From an uncultured Phascolarctobacterium sp. (GTDB taxonomy: Bacteria; Bacillota; Negativicutes; Acidaminococcales; Acidaminococcaceae), in contig UQWM01000002.1 of NCBI GenBank assembly GCA_900544795.1, positions 1 through 64,000 of the forward strand: a DNA stretch of 64,000 bases. Direction: 5' to 3'. Numbering within the stretch: the stretch's first letter is position 1; every line of letters begins with the position of its first letter. This document shows, one piece after another, positions 16,742-25,917 of this stretch. Under the pieces are notes generated by a model. That model was not told the origin of the DNA. It searched no databases and saw only the letters and a program-made list of their open reading frames with translations. Position numbers and translations under genes: made by a program.

Positions 16742-16964
16742 TTATTTTGTGTTTTTAAATTTTCAATCAGGCTTTTGTGACGCTATACACCTTGGACGCA
16801 CTGGTTTCTCGGGAACGCATTTTGCTTGACAGCTCTGAAAAAAATAAAAGCCGCTTACCCATGGGTACATTGCACCCAGGAAAGCAGGCATCATTGCTTG
16901 CGGTTTTCATTATAGCACTGGCGCACCACCCTGCAATATATTTGCTTTATATTTTACAATTATA
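16742..16964. other. intergenic stretch without recognised gene
   Basis: Between the pyrophosphatase terminator and the tRNA promoter I see no gene with a ribosome site. The only structure is the short palindrome TACCCATGGGTA near 16858, whose meaning is unknown. Confidence 0.4.
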
Positions 16965-16994
16965 TTGACAAATGAGACCGTTTTCGATTATAAT
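16965..16994 (+). promoter_or_regulatory. promoter of the tRNA-Ala gene
   Basis: TTGACA (16965-16970) and TATAAT (16989-16994) are 18 bp apart and precede the tRNA by 12 bases. Confidence 0.85.
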
Positions 16995-17006
16995 TTTAAT
17001 TGTCTT

Positions 17007-17082
<76 letters not shown>

Positions 17083-17094
17083 AGTTAAATGCAC

Positions 17095-17126
17095 ACACCG
17101 CAAAGTATTGCGGTGTTTTTTATTTT
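17095..17126 (+). terminator. terminator of the tRNA-Ala gene
   Basis: ACACCGCAA and TTGCGGTGT pair perfectly around AGTA, followed by TTTTTATTTT. Confidence 0.85.
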
Positions 17127-17239
17127 CATGGTTTCAGTCTCAAATAATGGGGGATTTAGAGGCCAGAAGACCGTTGTTTTGCGGGAAATGCGGTTTCAAA
17201 AATTATTGTATAATTAAAATATGGAAGGAAGTTTGCAGG

Positions 17240-17326
17240 ATGTTAGAAAAAATTACTTTTATCGTAGCGGCAGCAGCACTGGTGTTGTCTGTTTATAATA
17301 TCATCAGGACTACCAAAAAGAGATAA
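17240..17326 (+). CDS. possible 28-residue single-span membrane peptide
   Basis: ATG at 17240 preceded by GGAAG eight bases upstream opens a 28-codon frame. It has a short acidic start (MLEK), a hydrophobic run of about 18 residues (FIVAAAALVLSVYNII) and a basic tail (RTTKKR). This composition is typical of small membrane peptides, and three charged tail residues favour a cytosolic C-terminus. No family is recognised and a chance frame cannot be excluded. Confidence 0.4.
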   Translation: MLEKITFIVAAAALVLSVYNIIRTTKKR

Positions 17327-17484
17327 AAAATATATAATGGGAAATATGTTTTACTATATGTGTACGCCGTTGAAGGTAGTTGGGATGGCGTCAGTAATAT
17401 AGTAAAAGATATACCGTTATCAGGGAATCCTTATATTTTAGGCTATAAATGGATTGAACAGTTGAATAGAAATGAAGCTACTTG
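17327..17484 (+). other. short open stretch without a start codon, possible gene remnant
   Basis: An open frame of about 50 codons ends in TGA at 17482-17484 directly before a strong terminator. It reads protein-like (YAVEGSWDGVSNIVKDIPLS, GYKWIEQLNRNEAT) but has no ATG with a ribosome site. It may be the tail of a lost gene. Confidence 0.3.
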
Positions 17485-17520
17485 AAAACAGCGGTACACG
17501 TTTAGGTGTACCGCTGTTTT
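17485..17520 (+). terminator. strong terminator hairpin
   Basis: AAAACAGCGGTACAC and GTGTACCGCTGTTTT are exact complements around a six-base loop. It ends whatever is transcribed from the 17.2-17.5 kb segment. Confidence 0.8.
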
Positions 17521-17636
17521 ATGTTAGAACGTTACTTTTTTTATTTAAAAGTTGATGTTTATCAACTAGGATATATACAAACCGTGAGGTTTGGGAGAGA
17601 TGTTTTTTGGCACCTAATGAATATTTATTGTTAATA

Positions 17637-17681
17637 GTAAATATATCTCGCACACTTACTGCGTGAGAGATATTTGTTTAT
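17637..17681 (+). terminator. second terminator-like hairpin
   Basis: AAATATATCTCGCAC and GCGTGAGAGATATTTGTTT pair with small mismatches. The stretch 17521-17983 holds no gene; besides this hairpin it contains a small palindrome GCACTAAAGTGC at 17871-17882, about 100 bp before the first XRE gene, which could be its operator. Confidence 0.45.
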
Positions 17682-17983
17682 GTAATCGGGCAAGATATAA
17701 AAGTTTTGGCGCAAGAAGTTAAAAAATATTATCGGAGATATAATTAATGCTTATAAATGGTAAAATATTGAAAATATAAAAATTAATTAAGTACATTAAA
17801 TTCAATTCCCAAGTCATATTTCGCGAAGTATAATTTCATTGCATGTATAATTTTATTTTCTGTGAAATGAGCACTAAAGTGCGCATATGTGATGTATTTT
17901 ATACAGCGCAGGCATTTTTTTTGTAAGATAATAAGTATAAAACCAATATCTATAAAAGTTTAATGATTAAGGTGAAAGGCATG

Positions 17984-18208
17984 TTTGCTGAGAAATATCG
18001 AAGTATCGGCTTAAATATTTTATATCATAGAAGATTAAAAGGTTTAAGTCAGGAAGCATTATCTGTTAAAGCCGGGCTGACCCGTTCTTATATTTCCCGA
18101 ATAGAGCGTGGTTCGGCAAGGTGCGGTCTGGAAGTGTTTTTTTTGATCGCCCAGGCTCTGGAGGTTGATCCTGCTGAACTCATCAGCGGCCAGCCACCAG
18201 GCTCGTAA
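17984..18208 (+). CDS. small XRE-family helix-turn-helix regulator
   Basis: A 74-residue protein that is almost only a Cro/C1-type domain: GLNILYHRRLKGLSQEALSV, the recognition helix TRSYISRIERGSA, then LEVFFLIAQALEVDPAELI. The ATG at 17984 is favoured by AAGGTG six bases upstream; the frame can extend to 17963 without a ribosome site. A second XRE gene follows after 54 bp and they probably form a unit. Such pairs occur in mobile or phage-derived DNA, but no integrase or att site is seen here. Target unknown. Confidence 0.8.
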   Translation, partial: FAEKYRSIGLNILYHRRLKGLSQEALSVKAGLTRSYISRIERGSARCGLEVFFLIAQALEVDPAELISGQPPGS

Positions 18209-18262
18209 CCGGTTTAAGAATAAAATTATTTTACAGCGGCAGTCGATGAAGGAGGTATCTTT

Positions 18263-18577
18263 ATGAATCCCGATTACAAAGAAATTGGCAAGAATATCCG
18301 TTTAATGCGTATCAGACAGGGTGTGAGTCAAAGCGAATTAGCGCAGCGCCTTGAGGTTTCGCAGACACATATGAGCAACTTAGAGCACGGGCGCGTTAGC
18401 GTTAGCCTGAGAGTGCTGCTGCGGATGGCGAATTATTTTAAGTGCAGTGTTGATAGTTTGCTGGGCAGCGTCCTGCAGGGGCATGTAACGCCTGAAGTGT
18501 ATGATGAAAGCTATAATCTTGAGGATTTGGCTTTGTTGCTGAAGGTATTGAAACAAAAAAGAGTAGAGGTGCTGTAA
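18263..18577 (+). CDS. XRE-family helix-turn-helix regulator
   Basis: A 104-residue protein. The N-terminal domain IGKNIRLMRIRQGVSQSELA, VSQTHMSNLEHGR, LRVLLRMANYFKCSVDSLL is a standard Cro/C1 fold. A ~35-residue acidic tail follows (YDESYNLEDLALLLKVLKQK), probably for dimerisation. The ribosome site GAAGGAGG is excellent. A terminator follows at once. It may act with the upstream XRE protein; the regulated genes are not evident. Confidence 0.85.
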   Translation: MNPDYKEIGKNIRLMRIRQGVSQSELAQRLEVSQTHMSNLEHGRVSVSLRVLLRMANYFKCSVDSLLGSVLQGHVTPEVYDESYNLEDLALLLKVLKQKRVEVL

Positions 18578-18588
18578 ACCAAGTACTC

Positions 18589-18630
18589 AAAAGCCCAGCC
18601 ATAATAAAAATTATGGCTGGGCTTTTTTTA
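18589..18630. terminator. bidirectional terminator between XRE gene and histidine kinase
   Basis: AAAAGCCCAGCCATAAT and ATTATGGCTGGGCTTTTTTT form a long stem with A and T tails, serving both convergent units. Confidence 0.9.
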
Positions 18631-21600
18631 TTTATCAGGCAACCAGGCTGCGATTACCGCGTACAGTTCCTGCAATTGGAAAGGCTTTGTGATATGGGCG
18701 TTCATACCGGCCTCCCGTTCTTTTTTGATGTCATCGAGAAAAGCGTTAGCAGTCATGGCGATAATAGGTAGTGCCTGCACGTCGCGGCGTGGTAGGCTAC
18801 GGATTGCTTTGGTGGCTTCGTAGCCGTTGAGCCGCGGCATCTGCATATCCATAAAGATAAGGTCGTAATAGCCTTCAGGAGCGTCTATTACTTTTTGCAG
18901 GGCAGCTTCACCGTCACTGGCTTCTTCGATGAGGGCTCCAGTCATCCCGATCAACTCATGGGCGATCTCCATGTTGAGCAGGTTATCTTCAACCAGTAGA
19001 ATACGCCTGCCGCTGTAATCGTGCTCAGTTGGCACTGGTAGCGCTGGCGGTTGTAGTGATATTTCACTGTCTGCTAGCTTAAGGGGCAGGGTAACAGTGA
19101 AAGTGGTGCCTGCACCCGGCTGGCTGGCGACTTCGATAGTGCCGCCCATCAGGTCGATGATGTTTTTGGTGATTGCCATGCCGAGGCCGGTGCCTTCGAT
19201 ACTGTCGGTAGCCGAGGTTTGCGAACGTTCGAAGGGTGTAAACAGCTTTGGCAGGAAATCTTTAGTGATACCGATGCCGTTGTCTTTGAAAACAAAGCGG
19301 AAATGGCCATAGCCTGAAGGTGCCAGCGGCAGTTGGGTGACCTGAAGGCTAAGTTTACCGCCGTTGGGCGTGAATTTGATAGAGTTGCTGAGGATGTTAG
19401 TGAAAATCTGGTTCAGGCGCATGGTGTCACCTAAAATGTAGGCATCGTTGATTTCGCCGGCTTCAACATGCAGTCGGTGCTGGTGTTCATTGATCTGCGG
19501 CATGATGAGCGAGGTCAGATTTTGCAGCAGATCGTGCAGGTTGAGCGGGACTTCTTTTAAAGAAAGTTTGCCGCTTTCTATTTTCGACATATCGAGGATA
19601 TCATTGATAAGTTCCAGCAGATGGTTTGAGGCTATACCGATCTTGGTGAGGCAGTTTGCTACTTTGGTCTGGTCAGAAAGCTGTTGCTGGGCTATGGTAG
19701 TCATACCGATAATTGCGTTCATAGGCGTGCGGATATCGTGGCTCATATTGGAAAGGAACGAGCTTTTGGCAGTATTGGCTTTTTCAGCTGAAAGCAACGC
19801 CGCTTTTAAGGCCTGTTGTTGTTTTTCATAAGTCAGTTTTTGGTTATGGATGTTACGGAAGGCGATGACACAGCCGGTTAGTTTACCTGTTGAGTCTTTG
19901 ATAGCTTGGGATTCCAAGCGTACCCATTCGTATTTGTCGTTAGCAAAACGGCGCAGCAGCTCCATTTCGACGGTGCTTTTGTTATTTTGCGACAATGTTT
20001 GGCTGATATTTTGTAAAGAGAAAGAATGGAGTAACTTTTTGCGGAAGCTGTCATGGACGAAGTTGTTGACGAAAACAGACCAGGCTTCGGTGTAATCTTC
20101 CAGTCCTTTAAGCAGGTTGGCAGAGACGATTTCGTTGAGCCGCAGGACATAGAATTTTTTTGTTTGCAGATCTACATAGTAAACGGCATAGTACATCTCG
20201 GCGAGGGCGTTCGCAATATTGTGATGGCGGAGTCTGTCGGCACTAAGCAAAGCCAGCTCCTGTTCCTGCTGTTTTTTGTCGTCGATGTTGCGTACCAGCA
20301 GCAGGATTTTTTCACCTTCGATAGTGGAGATCTTGGTGCTGTAATAAGTGTAGTAGTGCAGTTTTTTATTTTTATCCCATACGCGTAGCTCACCTTCGGC
20401 GTAGTTTTGTTTGACATAGAGCTTGGGGTCGAAGATGCCGGCTAAAAGAGCCTTGTCTTCGTCCATAAGCAGTTGGTGGAACTGATCGTAAAAGTCGTTG
20501 TAGCGACCGCGAGGTTTCAAGGAAAGGATCTCTTCCGTATAGTGGATGCAGTTGTAGCCCTGATGCTCCATGTCGACGCTGATAGCCAGGGCGTACATGT
20601 GGGCTACAGCCAGCTTGGCAGCATTTTCGCTGAGAGAATGTTCGACTTTTTGGGTAAGGTCTTCAAAAGCCAGTACTGCATAGGGATAGGCGTCGGAATA
20701 ACCGGGAGCAGGGATGATCTTGAGGCAGAGCCAGCGATTGGCCTTATTCCTGAAGATATGCTCGATATGCTTGTCACCACAGGAGAATTTTTCGATGATC
20801 TGGCGGCTATCGGCGTTGGACAATAACATTTGCTGCCATTTAGGGTCGACGAATTCGTGCACATAGTTGGTAAAGCGTTGGTTGTAATCGCCCTCCATCT
20901 CGACGAATTTTTTAAACTGCTTGGGAACACGCAGCCCCCGCAGTTGGTTGTCGCGCAGATTGATCAGATAGACAGCGTGGTAGGTTTCACTGAGCTGGGC
21001 GATCCATGAGGTTTGTTCACGTTGGCTGAGTTCCAGTTGTTTTTGTTTTTCAATATTAAAATAACACCACAGAACCTTAAGATGGCCTGTGACGATGTCA
21101 ATAGTAGAGAGCAGATGGGCTTCGATCCATTCAAACTTACCTTGGGCATTGATACGGCGCACTTCGCCGATCAGGTGCATATTTTCACGGGGCAGTTTTT
21201 GGCGTAGGTTTTCCAGAGAAGTTAGCTCCCAAAATTTATACTGGTCTTCGGGATGGATGAGCATCTGACCATAGGTGTTATTGGCGGAGGCAAAATCGCC
21301 GGCATGGGGAAAGGCAGCAGCGCGAGGTCCCAGCTTGGGCGAGACATAGTGGCCGTCTACAAGGTCAATGACGACGTATTCGTCAAACAGGACGTCGATA
21401 CCCTGAAGCAGGTCGTTAGAGTGGTCGTGCCTGATCTGAATCTCGCCGGCGAAAAGATGGGGGATAACGGAAATAGATAAAGCGGGACAGCAACGGGTAT
21501 CGCTTTCCCAAAGTGTTTTTTTGACGCGGACGTCCATATTATCACCAAAAATAGTTTTTTCGGCGAAGTACTGATAATCTCCCTGATGAAAGTTGACGGC

Positions 21601-21768
21601 GTCAAAATCAAGAGTATCGGGCTGATAAAAATCACCGCTGTGGAAACCGCCTTTATCTGTGGCGTATTTATTACAGTATAGTATTTGCATATCGTCCTGA
21701 GCGATGACCAGGATTGCCAGGCCGGTGATGTCGTTGAGCATTTGACGAAGATTTTTTTCTGAATTCAT
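18628..21768 (-). CDS. soluble multi-PAS hybrid histidine kinase with receiver domain
   Basis: A 1046-residue protein without any transmembrane segment. About 640 residues hold several PAS/GAF-like sensory modules, with repeated blocks around YAVYYVDLQTKKFYVLRL and YHAVYLINLRDNQLRGLRVP. A coiled coil leads to a HisKA domain with phospho-acceptor His677 (SNMSHDIRTPMNAIIG). The HATPase follows, with N box NQIFTNILSNSIKFT and G boxes DNGIGI and GTGLGMAI. The C-terminal receiver has acidic pair VEDN and phospho-acceptor Asp974 (IFMDMQMPRLNGYEA). No separate response regulator or Hpt protein lies next to it, so its output partner is elsewhere. The lack of membrane segments implies an intracellular signal. 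Confidence 0.92.
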   Translation of the reverse strand: MNSEKNLRQMLNDITGLAILVIAQDDMQILYCNKYATDKGGFHSGDFYQPDTLDFDAVNFHQGDYQYFAEKTIFGDNMDVRVKKTLWESDTRCCPALSISVIPHLFAGEIQIRHDHSNDLLQGIDVLFDEYVVIDLVDGHYVSPKLGPRAAAFPHAGDFASANNTYGQMLIHPEDQYKFWELTSLENLRQKLPRENMHLIGEVRRINAQGKFEWIEAHLLSTIDIVTGHLKVLWCYFNIEKQKQLELSQREQTSWIAQLSETYHAVYLINLRDNQLRGLRVPKQFKKFVEMEGDYNQRFTNYVHEFVDPKWQQMLLSNADSRQIIEKFSCGDKHIEHIFRNKANRWLCLKIIPAPGYSDAYPYAVLAFEDLTQKVEHSLSENAAKLAVAHMYALAISVDMEHQGYNCIHYTEEILSLKPRGRYNDFYDQFHQLLMDEDKALLAGIFDPKLYVKQNYAEGELRVWDKNKKLHYYTYYSTKISTIEGEKILLLVRNIDDKKQQEQELALLSADRLRHHNIANALAEMYYAVYYVDLQTKKFYVLRLNEIVSANLLKGLEDYTEAWSVFVNNFVHDSFRKKLLHSFSLQNISQTLSQNNKSTVEMELLRRFANDKYEWVRLESQAIKDSTGKLTGCVIAFRNIHNQKLTYEKQQQALKAALLSAEKANTAKSSFLSNMSHDIRTPMNAIIGMTTIAQQQLSDQTKVANCLTKIGIASNHLLELINDILDMSKIESGKLSLKEVPLNLHDLLQNLTSLIMPQINEHQHRLHVEAGEINDAYILGDTMRLNQIFTNILSNSIKFTPNGGKLSLQVTQLPLAPSGYGHFRFVFKDNGIGITKDFLPKLFTPFERSQTSATDSIEGTGLGMAITKNIIDLMGGTIEVASQPGAGTTFTVTLPLKLADSEISLQPPALPVPTEHDYSGRRILLVEDNLLNMEIAHELIGMTGALIEEASDGEAALQKVIDAPEGYYDLIFMDMQMPRLNGYEATKAIRSLPRRDVQALPIIAMTANAFLDDIKKEREAGMNAHITKPFQLQELYAVIAAWLPDK

Positions 21769-21879
21769 GGCTGCGCCTTTCTGCTACTATAATTTAGGAA
21801 GAAAACTTTATTATGGTAATTATAATATAAAAGCCTGAGAATGTGAATTTAATCTTCAAATAGTTGATGCAAAATAAAT

Positions 21880-21914
21880 AAAAAGCTCTTTAGCTAAAAA
21901 CTAAAGAGCTTTTT
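21880..21914. terminator. terminator between histidine kinase promoter region and the FrhB-like gene
   Basis: AAAAAGCTCTTTAG and CTAAAGAGCTTTTT pair perfectly around CTAAAAA. Read on the minus strand it ends the LysR / FrhB-like transcript. Confidence 0.8.
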
Positions 21915-21916
21915 GG

Positions 21917-23010
21917 TTATTGTTCTGCCGGGCCCAAAAATTCATTGGCTAAAGAGGCCAGGCTTTGGTGGTCGAGTTGTTGGAAGAACTGTTGACGCCC
22001 CGGATGCGGGATCATTTTTTTTGCGACGGCTGCGTTATATTCGGCGGCGTGCTCAAAATCGGTTATCTGACACTCCAACTGGCTGTGACAGGCATCAAAC
22101 AAGGCCTGCCCTTGATGGTTATTGATAAGTACCAGCGTCACGCCTTTATCATCGTCGAAAAGGGGGAAGTGTTTGTTGACACCCCAATAATCGGCTATGG
22201 TAAGGTCGGCTTGGCTGCGTTTGTTGTTGAAGGCGCAGTCGGCACAGGACGGGCGGGTACTAAGGTTGCCGAGGAACAGACGCATATAGGGGCCGCGGCG
22301 TTTATGGGTGGCGAAGGTGTGGCTGGCTGTTTGAAAGATTATGTTAAAGCGTTTCCAGCCGGTAGTTTTATCGCGGAAGTTTACTTTAGCGATAGGCTCA
22401 TTAGCCAAAGCTACCACTTCATCCAGTCGTTTTTGGTAGACCTTGGGACTGGGGACGCCGTGACAAACCACGTCAATAGTATAAAGCTGTTCGTAGTCGC
22501 GGCCCAAGTAGCCTTTCAGTCCGCCGATCTGGCAAGGAGTACCGCTGAATAAAACTGGTTGTCCTGCTTTGAGCAGCGTTTCGGCTTCCTTATAGGTAGC
22601 AGCGATATCGCTTTGTACATATTTGGAGCCACGCAGACTGATTAAAGCTTCATTGCTGCTGACACCGATGTGGCGTACTTGCCAGCGCTCGTCGAAAGCG
22701 GCGCCAAAGACAGTGCCATGGCGGGCGATAATATTTGCGGCCGCCAGTGAAAAAAGCCGCCGCTGGAACTGGTAAAGCGTACTGATTCGTCGGTGTTTTT
22801 ACAGCCCATGACGGCCAATATCGCACTGGGCTGCGGTTTGTGCAGCAGAGGGCAGACCTGGACGCACAGTCCGCAGTTGACGCATTTGGTTGTGTCGACG
22901 ACGGGATAGGTGAAGCCTTCAGCGTCGGGCGACATGGTGATGCAGGATACGGGACAGCGGCTGGCGCAGGCTGTACAGCCGCAGCAGTTGGTTTTCTCGG
23001 TAACTGTGAT
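21917..23010 (-). pseudogene. FrhB-like (F420 hydrogenase/dehydrogenase beta subunit family) iron-sulfur flavoprotein, frameshifted
   Basis: The minus strand encodes, in two frames, one protein of about 360 residues. The first part has two ferredoxin-type motifs (CCGCTACASRCP, CVNCGLCVQVCP), ending in SSSGGFF. The second continues with LAAANIIARHGTVFGAAFDE, RGSKYVQSDI, FSGTPCQIGGLKGYLG, DVVCHGVPSPKVY and CADCAFNNKRSQADLTIADYWG. One missing T in the run at 22752-22757 accounts for the break. The first frame also has no ATG; dropping one T near 23006 would join it to an ATG. Family members pass electrons from reduced flavin or ferredoxin, often in surface sugar modification. Sequencing error is possible; otherwise it is a recent pseudogene. 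It is 30 bp downstream of a LysR gene. Confidence 0.8.
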
Positions 23011-23040
23011 TATAATTCACCATCCTGAAATATTTGCTGC

Positions 23041-23922
23041 TTAGGAATGTTGCGAGTAATAGTTTAGAAATAACTGGGCTACGTTGGAAAGAGGGCGGCC
23101 CTTAACTACGCACAGGGTTTTGTTCATAAAAAGCCTGTCGTCGCGGATGACTTTGCAGGTAAGGCTGGAGTCGAACATATCGCCGGGTGAAGCCGGTACG
23201 ACGGCGATGGCCGCATTCTCGCGAGCCCAGGCTACGGCCGCCAGCTTGGTGGTGTTGATGCTCAAGACTTGCGGAAAGACCATCGAGTCGGAGCAGACGT
23301 TGAGAAAAAGAGGCGAACAGCCACGGGACAGGCAGATGGGCATATCTTCCAGCTGGTCTAAAAGCAACGGTTCATCGTCGATAGGCAGCCAGGGATTTTC
23401 CTTGTGCATTACGGCGACCAGCCGCTCCTGCTTGGTATAGAGCACGTCGAAACGCCCTTCCTGGGTCAGGGGCGCATTGGCTACGCCGATCTCGGTTTGG
23501 CCGGACAGCATCTGTTCGGTCTGCTGCAGGACGGTGACCTCGTAAAGTTCGTAATTGATCTGGGGGTACTCTTTGGAAAATTTGCTTAAATAAGAGCGGA
23601 TGAAAGAGATGGACATTGACGGCGACAGGCTGATGCGCAGCGTGCCCGTATAGCCGTGGACGCTGTCAGAGATTTCACGCTGGGTATCGTCCTCCAGGGA
23701 GCAGATATATTTGGCTTTATTATATAAAATGCAGCCGGCGTTGGTCAGTTCGATGTTGTGGACGCCGCGGCGTATGTTGACGAGCTGGGTACCGAATTTT
23801 TTTTGCAGTAGCTTTAATTGATTGCTGAGAGCCGGTTGGGCGACATGAACGCGCTTGGAGGCGGCCGAGAGGCTGCCCGATTCCACTATGGCAATAAAGT
23901 TGCGGTAATATTCCATATCCAT
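23041..23922 (-). CDS. LysR-family transcriptional regulator
   Basis: A 293-residue protein. The N-terminal winged helix-turn-helix is YRNFIAIVESGSLSAASKRV followed by AQPALSNQLKLLQKKFG. A linker helix and a two-lobed effector domain follow (LRISLSPSMSISFIRSYLSKF, then IGVANAPL). ATG at 23922 follows AAAGGAGG; upstream in-frame ATG has no better site. It is divergent from the CoA-transferase/mutase cluster with a 458-bp gap carrying a dyad, a classical LysR arrangement. It therefore probably controls that cluster in response to one of its metabolites. It is also co-directional with the damaged FrhB-like gene. Confidence 0.88.
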   Translation of the reverse strand: MDMEYYRNFIAIVESGSLSAASKRVHVAQPALSNQLKLLQKKFGTQLVNIRRGVHNIELTNAGCILYNKAKYICSLEDDTQREISDSVHGYTGTLRISLSPSMSISFIRSYLSKFSKEYPQINYELYEVTVLQQTEQMLSGQTEIGVANAPLTQEGRFDVLYTKQERLVAVMHKENPWLPIDDEPLLLDQLEDMPICLSRGCSPLFLNVCSDSMVFPQVLSINTTKLAAVAWARENAAIAVVPASPGDMFDSSLTCKVIRDDRLFMNKTLCVVKGRPLSNVAQLFLNYYSQHS

Positions 23923-24380
23923 GTGCTGATCCTCCTTTCGCAAACGGGTGTGGACGTAACAGTCATAACAGGAATAGTTGTATTTCCTTCAAATACATTA
24001 TAGATGATAAAGCAATTTAAAAATATAGTTTTTTGAAAAAATTTTCGATGGCAGCAGTTTAGCATATAAGTAAAATTGATAAAACGTATCAATTATTTTG
24101 ATGTTTGAAAATGAGTGTTGCCCTCGAAAACAGCAAATATTAGTAATATGAATTTTTAGGGGTAGCAAACGTTACATCTTGCTAAACCTGATGGAATAAG
24201 AGCCGCCAAGTGTAATGTTTTACAAGATCGCCATAAATAGACTTATAACTTAAATTTATATTTGCTATCAGTTATTGGTATTTTACGTTATAAGTTGAGC
24301 GGATTATACTTAGGGTGAAGAAAGATGTAAGAGAGTTTTAGGTGTATGAGAAAATTACGCTGAGGAAAGAAGGGATTAAA
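23923..24380. other. divergent control region between LysR gene and CoA-transferase cluster
   Basis: This is an AT-rich gap of 458 bp without a gene. Its only clear structure is the spaced dyad at 24241-24295. Confidence 0.5.
24241..24295. promoter_or_regulatory. spaced inverted repeat, candidate LysR binding region
   Basis: ACTTATAAC (24241-24249) recurs inverted as GTTATAAGT (24287-24295), 37 bp apart. LysR tetramers typically bind two sites spread over about 50-60 bp. The distance to the CoA-transferase start is about 85 bp. Binding is inference. Confidence 0.45.
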
Positions 24381-25880
24381 ATGTTGGACAGCACGAGGTT
24401 AAGAAATCCTAAGTTGTTTGACAAAATCGTCACTCCGGAAGAAGCTGCTGCGTTGATTACCGATGGTATGAATGTTGGTGTCAGCGGGTTTACCCCCTCC
24501 GGTTATCCCAAAAAGACTACGATAGCTTTGGCCAAGGCTATCCGTGAAGGTAAAAAATGCCGTATTAATATCTGGAGCGGCGCTTCCGTAGGTCCGGAAA
24601 TCGAAGAGGAGCTGGCAGCAGTCGGCGCCATCAAAGGGCGGATGCCTTATTATGCGGCTTCCAACAAAAGCATGAAAGCCGGCATCAATAAAGGCGACAT
24701 CGAGTATATCGACCAGCATTTGAGCCACTTCGGTCAGCAGGTAGATTATGGGTTCTTTGGCAATGTCGACGTAGCTATTATTGAAGCGACAGCTATTACC
24801 GCAGAAGGTAACATCATTTTAGGACCTGGCGTTGGCAACAGCCCTATCTTTGCCAAACATGCCAAAAAAATCATCGTCGAGGTCAATACCTCAATCCCAT
24901 TGAATCTGGAAGGTATGCACGATATTTACATCCCGGCCAAGCCGCCTAACAGGACTGCGATCCCTATTTACAATGTTGGCGATCGTATCGGGACGACCTA
25001 TGTGGAATGTGGCCTTGACCGCATCGACTACATCGTTGAGTCTGATATTTTAGACAGCGTGCGCGACCTGACTGCTCCTGACGCAGCCAGCGTTAAAATT
25101 GCCGAAAATCTGGTAGAGTTCCTGGAGCACGAGCAGAAGATGGGCCGTTTGCCCGAAAAAATGCTGCCGCTGCAATCAGGAGTCGGCAGTATAGCCAACG
25201 CGGTTCTATTGGGCCTGGCCAAATCCAAGTTTGAAAATCTGGAAATGTATTCCGAAATTTTACAGGACTCCGTTTTCCGCCTGATCAAGATGGGCAAGAT
25301 CGCCAAAGCTTCCGGCTGCGCCTTCACCCCGTCGCCGTCGGTTTGGAAAATGTATCAGGAGGATCCTGACTTATATCGTAAGAGTATCGTTTTAAGACCG
25401 CTTGATATCAGTAATCACCCCGAAGTTATCCGGCGTCTGGGCGTTATCGCAATGAACACTCCGCTTGAATTTGATATCTATGGACAGGCCAATTCGACCC
25501 ACGTTATGGGTTGCACGATGATGAATGGTATCGGCGGTAGCGGCGACTATATGCGCAACGGCTTCCTGACTATTTTTTCGACGCCTTCTACCGCTAAAGG
25601 CGGCGCGATCTCCAGCGTAGTGCCGATGGTCACTCACGCCGACCATACGGAACACGATACGATGGTCTTTATAACCGAGCAGGGCGTTGCCGATATCCGC
25701 GGCCTGAGTCCGATCAAACGTGCTAAAGCAATCATCAACAACTGTGCGCATCCTGATTTTAGGCCGCTACTGTTAGAATATTTGAAATATGCGCAGCAGA
25801 AAAATGCACATATGCCTATTGATTTGGCACATGCGTTTGATTTGCAGGAGAAATTTTTTGCAACAGGAAGTATGCTGTAA
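24381..25880 (+). CDS. acyl-CoA:carboxylate CoA-transferase, Cat1/succinyl-CoA transferase family
   Basis: A 499-residue cytosolic enzyme of the acetyl-CoA hydrolase/transferase family. It begins RLRNPKLFDKIVTPEEAAAL and has VGVSGFTPSGYPK, EVNTSIPLNLEGMHDIY, LQSGVGSIANAVLLGL and the C-terminal SGDYMRNGFLTIFSTPSTAK and ADHTEHDTMVFITEQGVADI. A glutamyl-CoA thioester is the intermediate in this family. Likely substrates are succinyl-CoA, acetate or propionate. The ATG at 24381 follows GAAGGG; the frame start 39 bases earlier has none. It is first in a four-gene unit with methylmalonyl-CoA mutase, so a role moving CoA between succinate and propionate is the simplest reading. Confidence 0.88.
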   Translation: MLDSTRLRNPKLFDKIVTPEEAAALITDGMNVGVSGFTPSGYPKKTTIALAKAIREGKKCRINIWSGASVGPEIEEELAAVGAIKGRMPYYAASNKSMKAGINKGDIEYIDQHLSHFGQQVDYGFFGNVDVAIIEATAITAEGNIILGPGVGNSPIFAKHAKKIIVEVNTSIPLNLEGMHDIYIPAKPPNRTAIPIYNVGDRIGTTYVECGLDRIDYIVESDILDSVRDLTAPDAASVKIAENLVEFLEHEQKMGRLPEKMLPLQSGVGSIANAVLLGLAKSKFENLEMYSEILQDSVFRLIKMGKIAKASGCAFTPSPSVWKMYQEDPDLYRKSIVLRPLDISNHPEVIRRLGVIAMNTPLEFDIYGQANSTHVMGCTMMNGIGGSGDYMRNGFLTIFSTPSTAKGGAISSVVPMVTHADHTEHDTMVFITEQGVADIRGLSPIKRAKAIINNCAHPDFRPLLLEYLKYAQQKNAHMPIDLAHAFDLQEKFFATGSML

Positions 25881-25917
25881 GTAAAAATCGAAGAGGAATG
25901 AGAAAGGGGTCACTGAC

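Noticed and set aside
16777..16968. 63-codon frame before tRNA-Ala
   Set aside because: No ribosome site, and it runs into the tRNA promoter.
17963..18577. toxin-antitoxin module made of the two XRE genes
   Set aside because: Both proteins are DNA-binding type; no toxin-like partner gene is present.
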